NCBI GenBank assembly: GCA_026874595.1
Contig: CM049312.1
Coordinates: forward strand, 51,275,429 to 51,339,428
DNA: 64,000 nucleotides
Origin: Sipunculus nudus
Lineage: Eukaryota > Annelida > Sipuncula > Golfingiida > Sipunculidae
Direction: 5' to 3'
Shown here: piece by piece, positions 49,681 to 60,645 of the stretch
Position numbering within the stretch: the first letter of the stretch is position 1
Layout of the letters: each line of letters opens with the position of its first letter
Program-made: the position numbers and the translations under genes
The notes under the pieces: generated by a model
What the model was told of the DNA's origin: nothing
Database searches by the model: none
Seen by the model: the letters and a program-made list of their open reading frames with translations, nothing else

Positions 49681-52600
49681 CAGGTATATATGAAATATTT
49701 GTGCCAACTCTAGATGATATAAAAGATTGAACATTATTTTATTTCTGCTGTTGGCTGGCTGTTAGTAGAAGTGTATATGATCAAATCATATCAGCCAGCA
49801 TGGACCACTGTACCAGAAGACAAAGGCCCATCTGTTACTTGGAAAGTTGCCTTGTAGATGTCAGAGATTAGACATTCTGTGAAGTCAGTCTTTTTGAGAG
49901 TCAGTATGTTTATTTGTTACTGCTTGCAAGTATTTGAATCATATCAATATTAGTGATGTCATGTTTGTTATTGTTGAATACTATCAGGCCACATTATATT
50001 AGATTTGAAACAAAATCAGGAAGAAAAATATATATCAGCATTCAAATTTTGTTCAGGAAAAGATTTTGAATGGTGATATTTATTTTTCCTGAATTTTTTT
50101 GGGTGAAAGCTATTTATACATATCTGAGATGAAACTATGGACAGCTGAGCCCTTCAGGCGGGTATTTGTACAGACAGGTGACAAGTTGTCAGGTGTATCC
50201 AGGGTTTTTAGAGGTCACGGGGCGTGTTGAGAGGTAGTTGGATGTGTTTCAGACTGCCTTGATCTTACCTGAGCCTTGGGGAGACTGTTTGTGTCTGAAG
50301 GACAGCATTGTCCCATCCTCTCTTTCACTAATCTACTCTTTAATCTGCCCCGCTTGTGGGTCAAGGAGAGGCTCTATAAAATTGTGACAAGCCCTACAGG
50401 CAGCATTGTTTGTGATGCCACTATCATAAGGGTAAACACTGCCTCAAGCTATACTGTCTGTGAATGAGCCACCCACAGTCACATGTATATGCCACAGACA
50501 GGTGTGAAAGCTCTGGGCTGAAGTAAGAGGGAGTCCATTTTGTGTTGACACTCCGTATCCCTGCCTGACAGGAAAGGCTGTTGCTCCCTCAATGTTCATA
50601 TTTAAAACAGGAATATCAAGAGGGGGTAGGGTTGTCTTTGGATGACTTGTATTGCCAAATTCTTTGGAGTGACTGATAGTAAAATTGATACTTATTACAT
50701 GATCACTAGTCCAGGGCATGCAAACCACATTCAACAAAATGGCGTCCAGACAGTTGGAGCAAAAGCCATGTGTATACACTGGTAGTTTTTGTTGAAAATG
50801 GCTGAAGAGTCTTTTGTATATATATCAGACCATGTTGATAAAGTATTGCATAGAATGGTGTCAGGTAAGTACTAATGCATCCCTATATGTTAACATGCTG
50901 GCATCAGGTAATGATACTCTAAAAGTTCTGAAAAAAACCCAAAGTACTTGTTATATGTAGCAGCTGTGCCTGCAGCCAGATCACCTTTTACTGAGTCAGT
51001 GCAGATTTATGAAGAATGTTCAGTCACTAAGGTCTGTTGGCATCAGTCTTAGGCAGACTGTTTTGGTGAAATATAAATGGCTAAATGGTGAGGTAGGAAC
51101 AAGAACAGGTAGTGTTAATAATAGTAAGACACATTCAAGTTATAAAAAAAAGAGAAAGAAATCTCCCCACAATCATGCTTTTTATGGTGGAGTATCCCAT
51201 AAGAAATAATCATTCTCAAATTTTACGAAAAGGAATCCCAAAGATATTGGAGACTGCTATTTTGTTGTTCGGCTGTTTCAGGATATAATTTAGCAGTGTT
51301 TAATGACAATGTGGGATCTACAAGGTTGTGATCCTGACATACTAGCAGGTGGAGCTGTGAATGTGGTAAACAGAGAGGGCCAGGGGTAGATCACTCCCTC
51401 AGGTAACAACCAAAACTCACCTTATTACACGTAGTAAGTGCCCCTACTAATTAACAACCCCCATTGTTTAGGGCTCTCCATAAGAAATGGGACGGAGTTA
51501 ACGATCCTCACCTAAAAACCTATGGTGGTCACAGTTATTTTCCCCACCTCGCTTTATGATTTTGAGGGCGTAAATTATGCCAGGGTATCCCAAGCGCATA
51601 AATATTGGCTTGTGAAAAGAAATTTCCCCTAAATTAGCACCTAAAAGTTTCCCCATAATCCTCAAAAAAAGTCGAATCTTAACCTTGAACAGCAACACAT
51701 ATTTACGATGGAATTGTCCATATCATATTTACTATTAACATTGTCGCTTTCGATCCTAAATATATGTCTAAATGATCTGTACCGTGGAAGGGAATTTCAG
51801 TGTTCTCACACAGACTTATCAGCATTCTGCCCTGTCGCATTAATTTCAAGATAAACTGCGTTGTATAGGTCACGCAGTTCACTAACTTTTGCCGATTGTG
51901 ATGTCAAAATATAACAGTTTGGCCAGATTCAGTTGAAAAAATTATGTCTTTATAAAAAAAGTTACCAAGTTTGAAACGTGCCAGCACCTTCAAAGCTACA
52001 TAAACGTTTGATTCTTTTGACACATGGAAACTTTGTTAGCTTTTCAGCAATTAACAGCTGATGTCTGACTGCCTAGTTCCTCAGAAATATTAGGTTATGA
52101 ATTGTCGCTTGGTCCTTTTGGTTGACCGTATCAACAGAGCTCTAATCTGGGTAACCTAGGCTGTTATCGAGCCTCACATGGACAGATGTTTGAGCTGAGG
52201 GGAATGACTGGCTATAGCGCAGGTCATAATGTCAATGGCTGTTATGTCTCATGTGCGGCACCTCCTGGATATAACATGGTGCATTAATACTTTGGAAATG
52301 AAAGAAACCCTGGGAAAGTACAATGTGTAACCTCACAGGTCAACAGATCTCCAGTAAATATCAGTTTAAATATGGTGGCATTATTGAAAAAAAAAAACAA
52401 ATACGCTTTAAAGGTTGGCGGGCAATCTTTCTCATCTTAAAATATAAGTAATGAAATTGTTCTTAAAGGGCATGCATTTTTATGAGTTTCTGATTGGCGT
52501 TTCTGCATTTATTGGGTGGGCAAGCTTAATACAAGTAAATTGTCAACATTCTGAATGCTAAAAATAGAAGCGGGCCTCTCTGTGTCAGGTTTGAAAAGGG

Positions 52601-53220
52601 AGGAACAAAAATTGCTTGATTGTTGTATTTTTTAAATCTACATACGTGTATTAAATTCACTGAATATACTGAATGCACGGGGAAAAAACGCTTGTCAATT
52701 TCGGGCATCGGCTGCTTAGAACATATTGGGTAAAGTTATAGTTACCTGCTAATTAGCTCTTTTCAGCAAAGACTCACAGAGTTCGCTGACTGGAATTTGT
52801 GACTTGTGAGAGATAGTTACACATATAAAAGTGCTTTGGTTCAGGGGATATTTAAATAATAATCATAATAAAGTAGGACGGCTTGTTTAGGTTTTTTGCG
52901 TCTGTTTCTGGGATTTTCAATCCTGTTATAAGTGGCAGATGGCATCAGCTACAAAAATGTGTCTACTTGTGAATATTTACAGGTGTATATTATATTAAGT
53001 ACCGTTCTGATGTAATATGTTGGCGTTAAGATGATGAATACACTAGATATATTGTTTGGATTTGTTATCATTTAATTCATACTTTTACACTTGTAGTCAT
53101 CATTTGGGCTCCTTTGCTTGCTTTCCAAGATTGCAGAAAATGTCATGCGATGTCAAACGAAAGTGTCAATATCAGGGGATCATAAGATATGACACAACTG
53201 GAACATAGTAGACCCAGAAT
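49681..53220. other. Intron, nothing firm
   Basis: 3.5 kb without a supported exon. The stretch near 51470-51700 has repeated AACCCCC/TTTCCCC words and may be an unrecognised repeat. Confidence 0.35.
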
Positions 53221-53221
53221 T

Positions 53222-53236
53222 GGGGGGGGGGGGGGG
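53222..53236. repeat. Poly-G tract (15)
   Basis: Uninterrupted run of 15 G in AT-rich DNA, just upstream of an AGCTC-family fragment. Confidence 0.95.
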
Positions 53237-53318
53237 AGGCTTTTTAGGGTATAAAAAATTTTTTTTTTAAATGAATTTTGAGAGGGCCAGGGGCACTTAT
53301 TATGTCGATTACAGTATA

Positions 53319-54050
53319 CATTTAGTTCAGCTCACTGTGAGTCATCTAAGCTGCAGGGAGGACCCTTTTTCCACCATTCAGCTGTCTGTTCACAGGGCAC
53401 ATTTCAAACCATAAAAGATACAGACCTAACATTTTTTAAACAGTCAGGGTATAATTACTTACTCTACCTAAAACTAAGTCTCTGGTCAGTTTCAAACAAC
53501 AGACCAAAATTTTGTACCTCTTAAAATTGCCTCATACCAAAATTGCTGGGCTCAAGTGTTTCAAGATAACTATTTAAAAAGTCTATATATGATCCATATC
53601 CATGGTTGAAATTAAGTAATGTTCACAGATACTGAAGTTGTAATGAAACTTTCATTAGATTTCTGATGTTTTCACAAACAGATTTTGGGTATATGTTGAG
53701 TACTTGGTAGGTAAATTCAAATTTAAACAGGAAAGAAACATATATCATGTAATTGTTACAGAAAACATAATTATACATATTTATAAACCATTTTGTGATT
53801 CAATTTTCCCAAATGTTAAATACTGTGATGCCATATAATTTGTATATGAAGCAGTTTTATCACCAGGATTGTGGGTTCGATTCTGTTAAAAGACCAGAAA
53901 ATGCTTTGCAACTTTGATCCGTGGTCTGTAGAGTGCATGAGCAACATCATGTTTACAAAGTAGTTGACTTAGCCCTGAGAGAAAGGAAACTGTTCTCTGC
54001 TGTTAACATTGCATTGCCAAACGGCAGTCGCAATTTTCAAACTTCAAGTG
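53319..54050 (+). mobile_element. AGCTC-family element fragment
   Basis: The start TTTAGTTCAGCTCACTGTGAGTC resembles the family 5' end. A CTCTACCTAAAACTAAGTCTC-like stretch follows. The part near 53930-54050 (GCATGAGCAACATCATG, TTGCCAAACGGC) resembles 63570-63680 (GCACAAGCAACATCACG, TTGCCAAATGGC). Confidence 0.55.
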
Positions 54051-54419
54051 ACAAAACAAGAATCAAGCTTTAACCTTTTCTTCCATATGCTATTATTTTA
54101 TACAATCATCCTTATGGACCATGCCAGTGAGTGTCATGAGGTTTTTATGGTACCAGAGCCAAGTCAGTTTTTAAGTAATCATAATTCATAAGGCCCCTAG
54201 TATATTAAATGGAGTAAATTTAAACCTTATGACAGAGTTGAAGAGCCATACTTCAGTACACTGCCAACACAAGCAGCTTTCACTTGACAATTAAATAATA
54301 AATTATGAAAATTTGAAAAATTAACTGCAAACATATACACTTTTATGTTGGAACTAGAACAGTGACAGTATTGCTGACACTGTCAGATAACCATGCCACA
54401 CAACCGTGTTTGGTCAGAG

Positions 54420-55160
54420 GTGCACAGTTCATTAAATCAGACCTGTTTGCATGCTGCGTCTGTTACCTGAACTTTCCGACAGGAAACTTTGAATATGTGC
54501 AGCACCCATGTTAAAGAGGTTGGACAGCTTGTACCTAATGCCACTGTTAGTTTATTACTCAGTGTGGCCTGTGTTTGGTGACAGGGTGCAAGTTGTATGA
54601 TAGCACTAGTGCCTACTGTGCACAACCTAATGCCTGTAATTGATCTTAATCCCAGCACAAATTAGCTCAGCGCTACCTGCAAATTGGTGCGACACATGTC
54701 GGCCATTATTTAATTTACCTGGTTAGTTTGTGGGAGGCTGACAGATTACCTGTGTTCCTTCACTTCCCGCCAGTTAATTGACCATTAGCGAAGGCTGAAT
54801 TTCTGATTAAACAAGTTATGGTGTGGCTGTGCTTCTCCCGTGGGTCAGATAGATTTTTCTGTTTGATCAGGTAGGGGAGAGAACTGATACCCAGTAGTAT
54901 ACAGGTGACAGAGTGATTTATCTGCCTCTAAACAGGATTTGTGCGACACCTTCCCTGGCTGCGGGCATATAGCGGTATTGTAGTTTTACTTGCTAATGCC
55001 TGGCTGATTACCACACTGGTTTAATTGATTTGGCTGGCAGAGCCCCTGGCTGTAAGAAGAAGAACAAGGAACACACAATTAGCCTTGCCACTCAGGATTG
55101 ATACAGGCTCGGGGCTGTTATTATGTTCATCAAGTTACCATAATAAGGTTATATGCTGCC
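54420..55160. promoter_or_regulatory. Repeat-poor island (candidate regulatory)
   Basis: About 740 bp of balanced, non-repetitive sequence with TTAGCTCAGCGCTACCTGC, TTCCCGCCAGTTAATTGACC and GTGCTTCTCCCGTGGGTCAG, contrasting with repeat-dense DNA on both sides. No splice-bounded open frame. Candidate enhancer-type DNA about 3 kb upstream of the second exon. Confidence 0.35.
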
Positions 55161-56101
55161 TGGTTGTGTACAACCCACTGTGGACTATTTCTGACTAAAC
55201 CTGCTTGTGTTAGTCTCCATAAAAATCAGGCATTCCGTGAAAACAAAAATAATAAATAATAAAATCAGTGATCAAATATCCTTCCTGTTATTAGCTCAGC
55301 TGAATACAAGTCATCTGAGCTATAGTGATGTTATTAGTGTTAGTGTTATTCCAAATGTGTAAAATTTCATTAAATAAAAAAAAAATAGAATTAGTAAAAA
55401 ATTAAAATCTAATTGAAACATATTCTTTCCTCAGGAGAATGGGGCATAAAGTGATCACTTCTCCGTGTTATCATTAAATATATATTAATTGTGAACTTTT
55501 TTCCCTATAAGCACTGTTGAAATACCTATAAATATTCATATGCTGTATGTATATGGATTTTAGATATTAAAATCTGAAATTTGAAAGCAACATATATATT
55601 CAGATATGTAATACTGCAAATGTGTACAATTCCTAAATTTTAAAACAATTTGGTAAAATAAAAAAAATAAGTTCTGATTGAAACTTCATATATTGTTTTC
55701 CTGCCTCAGTTACATGGGAGATGAAGTGATCAGCTTTGTTTGTCTACCAGTCTGTCTGTCCATTTTTAAAATTGTGAATAAACTTTAAATAGGTATATTG
55801 CAACTGTATACATTTTATAAAATAAACAATATATATTTAATAAAATATTATAAAAAATAGATCTAATTGAACAAATGTGTAAACTGCTGAAATGTAAACA
55901 ATTTATTAAAAAGCCAACCAATGATCATGGTAATAGTATACCTATCTTATGTTTACAAACTGCTCATATGCTTCAGTTTTAACATTAGGAAACACATGGT
56001 CAGGTCACAAAATGTTATTTTGCAACATTTTCTTACTCATTTATAAAAACCAATCATATCAACCAACAATGGCCTATATTACCTCTTCCTCCCATACTTT
56101 A

Positions 56102-57363
56102 TTGTATCCGCCAAAACAGAGTTTTGCGGATACTATGTTTTCAGCTGGCCGCCGCCGCTGCCGCCGCGTAGGTGTCTGGAAAACTCCTCCGTAACCACTA
56201 GGCGGAATTTTCCGAAACCCGGGATTATGTTCGGGTCACATGTGAACTGCTGCGCCCCGATTTTGTTTTGACCTCTGACCTTTCCTTTGCGCTCTGCGTC
56301 CGTTTGTGCGTCTGTTTCCACACATAAACCCACATATCTCGGGAACCGTTTGACCGATCAGGACAATTTTTTTGCACAAATGTAGCCCTCGGAGAGCTTT
56401 ATAACATACACCAAAAATGGTGGCGCCACCTGCAACCATGTTTGCACAGTGTCCATCTGTTCGTCTGCCTTGGGTTAAAATCACTCATATCTCTGCAGTG
56501 ACTTGACTAATTCACCTGAAATTGGGCATGCGTATACATCCTGGATAGCTTTTCTGATTTTATGACAGGTGGCGCCACCTACATTCACGTTTATGCTGCA
56601 GACATCAAAGCTCATATCTCGGGAACCGTTTGACCGATCAGGAAAATTCTTTTGCACAAATGTAGCCCTTGGAGAGCTTTATAACATACACCAAAAATGG
56701 TGGCGCTACCTGCAACCATGTTTGCACAGTGTCCATCTGTTCGTCTGCCTTGGGTTAAAATCACTCCTATTTCTGCAGTGGTTTGACTAATTCACCTGAA
56801 ATTTGGCATGCTTATACATCCTGGATAGCTTTTCTGATTTTATGACAGGTGGCGCCACCTATAATCAAGTTTACGCTGCAGACATCCAAGCTCATATCTA
56901 GGGAACCGTTTGACCGATTGGGCCAAAATTTTGCATGTGTTTAATCTCACATAGCTCTTTATCATACGCAAAACTGGTGGCGCCACCTGCAGCCATGTTT
57001 GCACAGCTCCCATCTGTTTGTCTGCCATGGGATAAAATCACTCATATCTCGGCAGTGGTTTGACATATCTGCCTAAAATTTTGCAAGTTTATACATCCCC
57101 GACAGCTCTCTTGATTTTATGACAGGTGGCGCCACCTGCATTCTAGTTTATGCAGCAGATATCCAAGCTCATATCTTGGGAACCGTTTGACCGATTGGGC
57201 CAAAGTTTTGCATGTGTATAGAGCTTTCTGGATTTTTTGGTAGGTAGCGCAACCTACATACACAATTTGGCTGCAGACATCCATGCTAATATGCAACACT
57301 TCACCCGTTCCACTCTGATTTAGGCGGATACAAGTAGTCGCTTGTCGACTACCCGTATTCTAG
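56102..57363 (+). mobile_element. Helitron/Helentron-like insertion, 1262 bp, with internal 280-bp tandem repeats
   Basis: Starts TTGTATCCGCC and ends CTAG. Uninterrupted relatives at 61865 read ACTTTATCTCC, and here ACTTTA precedes and TCTCC follows the insert, so it entered between A and T with no target duplication. The 3' end has the hairpin GTAGTCGCTTGTCGACTAC (57334-57352), 7 nt before CTAG. Subterminal arms GTATCCGCC (56104-56112) and GGCGGATAC (57323-57331) are exact inverted repeats. These are Helitron/Helentron hallmarks, except that the 5' dinucleotide is TT, not TC. No Rep/helicase is encoded. Confidence 0.8.
56331..57290. repeat. 280-bp internal tandem array of the Helitron-like element, about 3.4 units
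   Basis: GGGAACCGTTTGACCGAT starts at 56341, 56621, 56901 and 57178 (spacing 280, 280, 277). Each full unit includes GGTGGCGCCACCT-type palindromes. The array is GC-richer than the host DNA. Confidence 0.94.
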
Positions 57364-57441
57364 TCTCCATTTGATATTATTTTAGATTTTTACCTTCAAG
57401 GTCAACTTCAGCTGAGCACAGTGACCCATGGGTCCCTTGTT

Positions 57442-57894
57442 ATGAATTTTTAATGGTTTAATCTTTAAAACAATATCTTAAACATTAATGGTTTTATCTA
57501 AAAAATAAATAATTTTCTTTAAAATAAAATTCATTTTTATGATTTAAAAAAATAAAAATATATAGTTTTATTCATAATTTGACATGATATTAGCCAACTC
57601 AGAAATAGAAAATAAGCAATTAATAAAAAATGAGCAACTTATAATAATTCTGAATTAACTTACATTCTAAATTTGTTTCATGGCAGTCATTTCAGAATAT
57701 TAGTGTAGCAATTATGTATTTTTTAATTGATTATAGCAAGGCCATTTCCTCTTAACTTTTTATATGCTTTTATAAAATTAGAAAAAAAAACAATAAAAAT
57801 AAGTATTTTCAAAATTCATGCTGAGCACTGTGCCCCATGGGTCCTTTGTTTGTATTTTCATTAATAATATCATCAGTGTTTTCTTCACTTTCAG
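57442..57894. other. AT-rich intron end with a second element 3' terminus
   Basis: CATGCTGAGCACTGTGCCCCATGGGTCCTTTGTT at 57818-57851 is a diverged 3' end of the AGCTC family. Only about 40 bp separate it from the splice acceptor (TTTTCTTCACTTTCAG) at 57894. Confidence 0.6.
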
Positions 57895-58092
57895 ATGCAA
57901 TCAGCCAGTTCTGCCATAAAAAGAACACCCACATTTTCACCCAGCTGTATCAATAACAATGTGAACAAAACAGACAGCGAAAAACATCCCATTGTACCAG
58001 CGGTGGTCAAAGTAGAAGAGACCCAGCACCAACAAAACGGAACCACCTCCACCATCTCAGACAGAAGTAGCTCCAGGGATCGTCTCAGTGAC
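57895..58092 (+). CDS. AUTS2: Internal exon ending in RSSSRDRLSD, putative AUTS2/FBRSL1-family protein
   Basis: Internal exon of 198 nt (66 codons), phase 0 at both ends, acceptor TTCTTCACTTTCAG and donor GAC|GTAAGGCT. The ATG right after the acceptor is more likely an internal Met than a start. The product is polar and disordered: a basic AIKRTPTFSPS patch (residues 7-17), an Asn/Gln/Thr-rich middle, and RSSSRDRLSD as residues 57-66. I recall RSSSRERLSD in the N-terminal part of vertebrate AUTS2, with similar sequence in FBRSL1; 9 of 10 residues agree. AUTS2 is known for very large introns and for acting with PCGF3/5-type PRC1 in transcription. The family call therefore rests on one short motif plus gene architecture. 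The exon can follow 6251 in frame. A minus-strand open frame over the same DNA is a shadow. Confidence 0.75.
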
Positions 58093-58498
58093 GTAAGGCT
58101 AAGTCTTAACTGCAAAATACTGGCGTGTGTTCATGCACTCGTCCAATATTCTACCAGGGGCAATCACAATAAGAGCAGTTGTGATAGAATAAAATTGTTG
58201 CTGTAAAGTCAAATAATAGCATGTTTAATTATTTGGTACATCTGAATAACAGAAGAAAAGAAAAAAAAACTACCATTGAAAACAGATGATGGGGAAGATT
58301 TTATGAAATTTTTTAGCTGGTGCATATAAAAAAAATAGATTAAGCAAGACATCAATAATTAATATTAATAAGCTTTATTAACCAGTTTGTGCAGTGCTTT
58401 TCCATTAATTCATGTCAGCAAGCTGATACTTGTGGTGCAAAAATGGTATATTTCTTGGGGAAAACACTATGATCTGTTGTTTTCTGCTTGCATGTTCA
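58093..58498. other. Intron downstream of the second exon
   Basis: AT-rich, no further exon recognised up to 64000. Confidence 0.5.
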
Positions 58499-58720
58499 AT
58501 TTTAGCTCTGCTGACTATAAGTCATCTGAGCTGTCGGGATGAGCCTTTGTCAATCATCTGTCTGCTTGAATGGCACGTTTTGAAACTGTTGGACCTATGA
58601 ATCCAAAATTCAACATACATGTCCCTAAGTTCTTATACCAAACCCAAAACTGGATCACTGTTTCTAAGTTCCTTTGAGAAATCAAGGAAAAACGTCAGTT
58701 TTTTTAAGTGCATATTTAAT
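58499..58720 (+). mobile_element. AGCTC-family element fragment (5' part)
   Basis: TTTTAGCTCTGCTGACTATAAGTCATCTGAG, then GGCACGTTTTGAAACTGTTG and CCCAAAACTGGATCACTG, parallels 59433-59640. Confidence 0.75.
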
Positions 58721-59029
58721 TATGTGTCCATAAAGTGATGTGTTGCTGTAAAAAGTGTGGATGTTCATGATTTGAGGAATTCCCTCCTACAGAAGAGTTA
58801 AAACCTGTATGAATTCTTTTATAATATGTTTGAAATTTAATATTAATTTCTGTATTAAATTATAGTTAAAAATCTTTAATAATTAGTGTAGTGATATCAT
58901 TTTTTGCTGATCCAACAAAAAACATGTATATCTGATATGAATAGGGAATTTTTAATCAATTTGATTGAATCTTATTTTAGTTAGTATATATATAATTAAT
59001 AAATTAATTATAAATATAATTAAGCTTGT

Positions 59030-59279
59030 ATTTTTGGCTTTCTGGTATACAAGACTGTTGGTACCATCTACAATTGTTTTGTGTTGTGTACATCCATGTC
59101 AGTATTTCAGGAGTGATGTTTGTATAATTGGTGCTTATACTTGGTTCAAAATGTTTAGTAAATGCATTGTACATATACATGTCGCACATATACTTCAAAA
59201 GTAATGGTCCATCATGGAAGCATTATACCTGATGTATATCTCATTGCACAGCTACGCATTAGACCGGTAGGCCTTGTTA
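59030..59279 (+). mobile_element. 3' terminal fragment related to the 33.8-kb element
   Basis: GTATACAAGACTGTTGGTACCATC, GTATTTCAGGAGTGATGTTTGT and GCATTAGACCGGTAGGCCTTGTT match 36505-36716 in order. The 3' arm is degenerate (CACAGCTACGC against CACAGGTTCGC). Confidence 0.8.
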
Positions 59280-59432
59280 TGAAATTTGTTGTAGAAGTGG
59301 AAATTTCTTATTATCTTAAGGTAATTTAAGGGAGATCTGCCAAATTGGTGAATACTTGCAGCATCATGCTTTTCTTTTAAAGCAGACAAACCTTTGTTAT
59401 GTATAATGTTGCTGCACTTGGACTATCTCTAA

Positions 59433-60640
59433 TTTTTAGCTCAGCTGACTATAAGTCATCTGAGCTATAGTCGTGGTCCATTGTCCGTCGTCCGTCCGTC
59501 TGTCGTGCCGTCCGTCCGTTGGTCGATGTGGCACATTTTGAAACCGTAAGACCTAGGAATCCAAAATTCAGCATAATGTTAGATGTCCTTAAGATCTCCT
59601 ACCAAGCCGAAACTGGGTCTTTGTGACTTCATTCCTTTGAGAAATTTAGGAAAAACCTCAATTTTTTATTAAAATCCTATTTTCACACTTCAGGACTGCC
59701 TAATATCAAAACCACTCATCTGTTTTTCCTAATATTTACCATAAATATTCCTCTATATAGTTCCTATGTACATGCATGAAATTAAGTCTGTAAAGTATAA
59801 ATTGTTTAAGTTATGGGCCCAAACATAATGGACTTTGTAAAAAATCAGGAAAAATAATAACTCACTTAACATGAAAAATTTTGAAACTAGAGTCTATTTT
59901 ATCAAGTATATAACTATGTTTAATTAAGATTCAATTGTTTACCGAAAATTAGATCTGAATTTTGTAAATTTTTTAAGTTATTAGCATAAAAAAAAATCAG
60001 TACCTTAAATTTTGCCCAACTTTGACCATGGCACATTTTTAGCTCAGCTGACTATAAGTCATCTGAGCTATAGTCGTGGTCCATTGTCCGTCGTCCGTCC
60101 GTCTGTCCGTCCGTCCGTCCGTCCGTAGATGTGGCACGTTTTGAAACCGTAAGACTTAGGAATCCAAAATTCAGCATAATGTTAGATGTCCCCAAGATCT
60201 CCTACCAAGCCGAAAACTGGGTCTTTGCGACTTTGTTCCTTTGAGAAATTAAGGAAAAACCTCAAATTTTTATTAAAAACCTATTTTCACTCTTCAGGAC
60301 TGCCTAATATCAAAACCACTCATCTGTTTTTCCTCATATTTACCATAAATATTCTTCTATATAGTTCCTATGTACATGCCAGAAATTAAGTCTGTTAAGT
60401 ATAAATTCTTTAAGTTATGGGCCTGAACGTAATAGACTTTGTAAAAAATCAGGAAAAATGTTTACTCACTTAACATGAGAAATTTTGAAACTAGAGTCTA
60501 TTTTCCCAAGTATATAACTATGTTTAATTAAGATTTAATTGTTTACCCAAAATTAGATCTGAATTTTGTAAATTTTTTAAGTTATTAGCATAAAAATAAA
60601 ATCAGTACCTTAAATTTAGCCCAACTTTGACCATGGCACG
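59433..60640 (+). repeat. 603-bp tandem duplication of the AGCTC-family 5' module
   Basis: TTTTTAGCTCAGCTGACTAT starts at 59433 and 60036. The two 603-bp units are nearly identical, including GTCATCTGAGCTATAGTCGT, a GTCC-rich run, GGCAC-TTTTGAAACCGTAAG and TTTGACCATGGCAC. The close match implies a recent duplication. Confidence 0.92.
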
Positions 60641-60645
60641 TTTTT

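Larger units (their letters stand above)
55288..57441 (+). mobile_element. AGCTC-family element with both ends, split by a nested insertion
   Basis: The 5' arm GCTCAGCTGA (55294-55303) and 3' arm TCAGCTGAGC (57408-57417) are perfect inverted repeats. The 3' end continues with the palindrome GACCCATGGGTC (57423-57434) and CCTTGTT. The interior at 55770-56100 is homologous to 61560-61870 and 62880-63190. A 1262-bp insertion interrupts it at 56101/57364. Confidence 0.8.
6252..57894 (+). other. AUTS2: Large intron (about 51.6 kb) between the two visible exons
   Basis: Bounded by donor GTAGGTGAA at 6252 and acceptor TTTTCTTCACTTTCAG ending at 57894. Both flanking exons are phase 0, so they can be joined directly. 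Small exons inside cannot be excluded by eye; none was convincing. The intron holds most of the repeats and candidate regulatory islands listed below. Confidence 0.55.

Noticed and set aside
53850-53900. tRNA-like B box (GTGGGTTCGATTC)
   Set aside because: No A box or cloverleaf stems at the required spacing.
57891-58115. Minus-strand frame opposite the second exon
   Set aside because: Shadow of the plus-strand exon, which has both splice signals.
59465-59520. GTCC-rich run as an independent microsatellite
   Set aside because: It is an internal part of the AGCTC-family 5' module, present at the same place in several copies.
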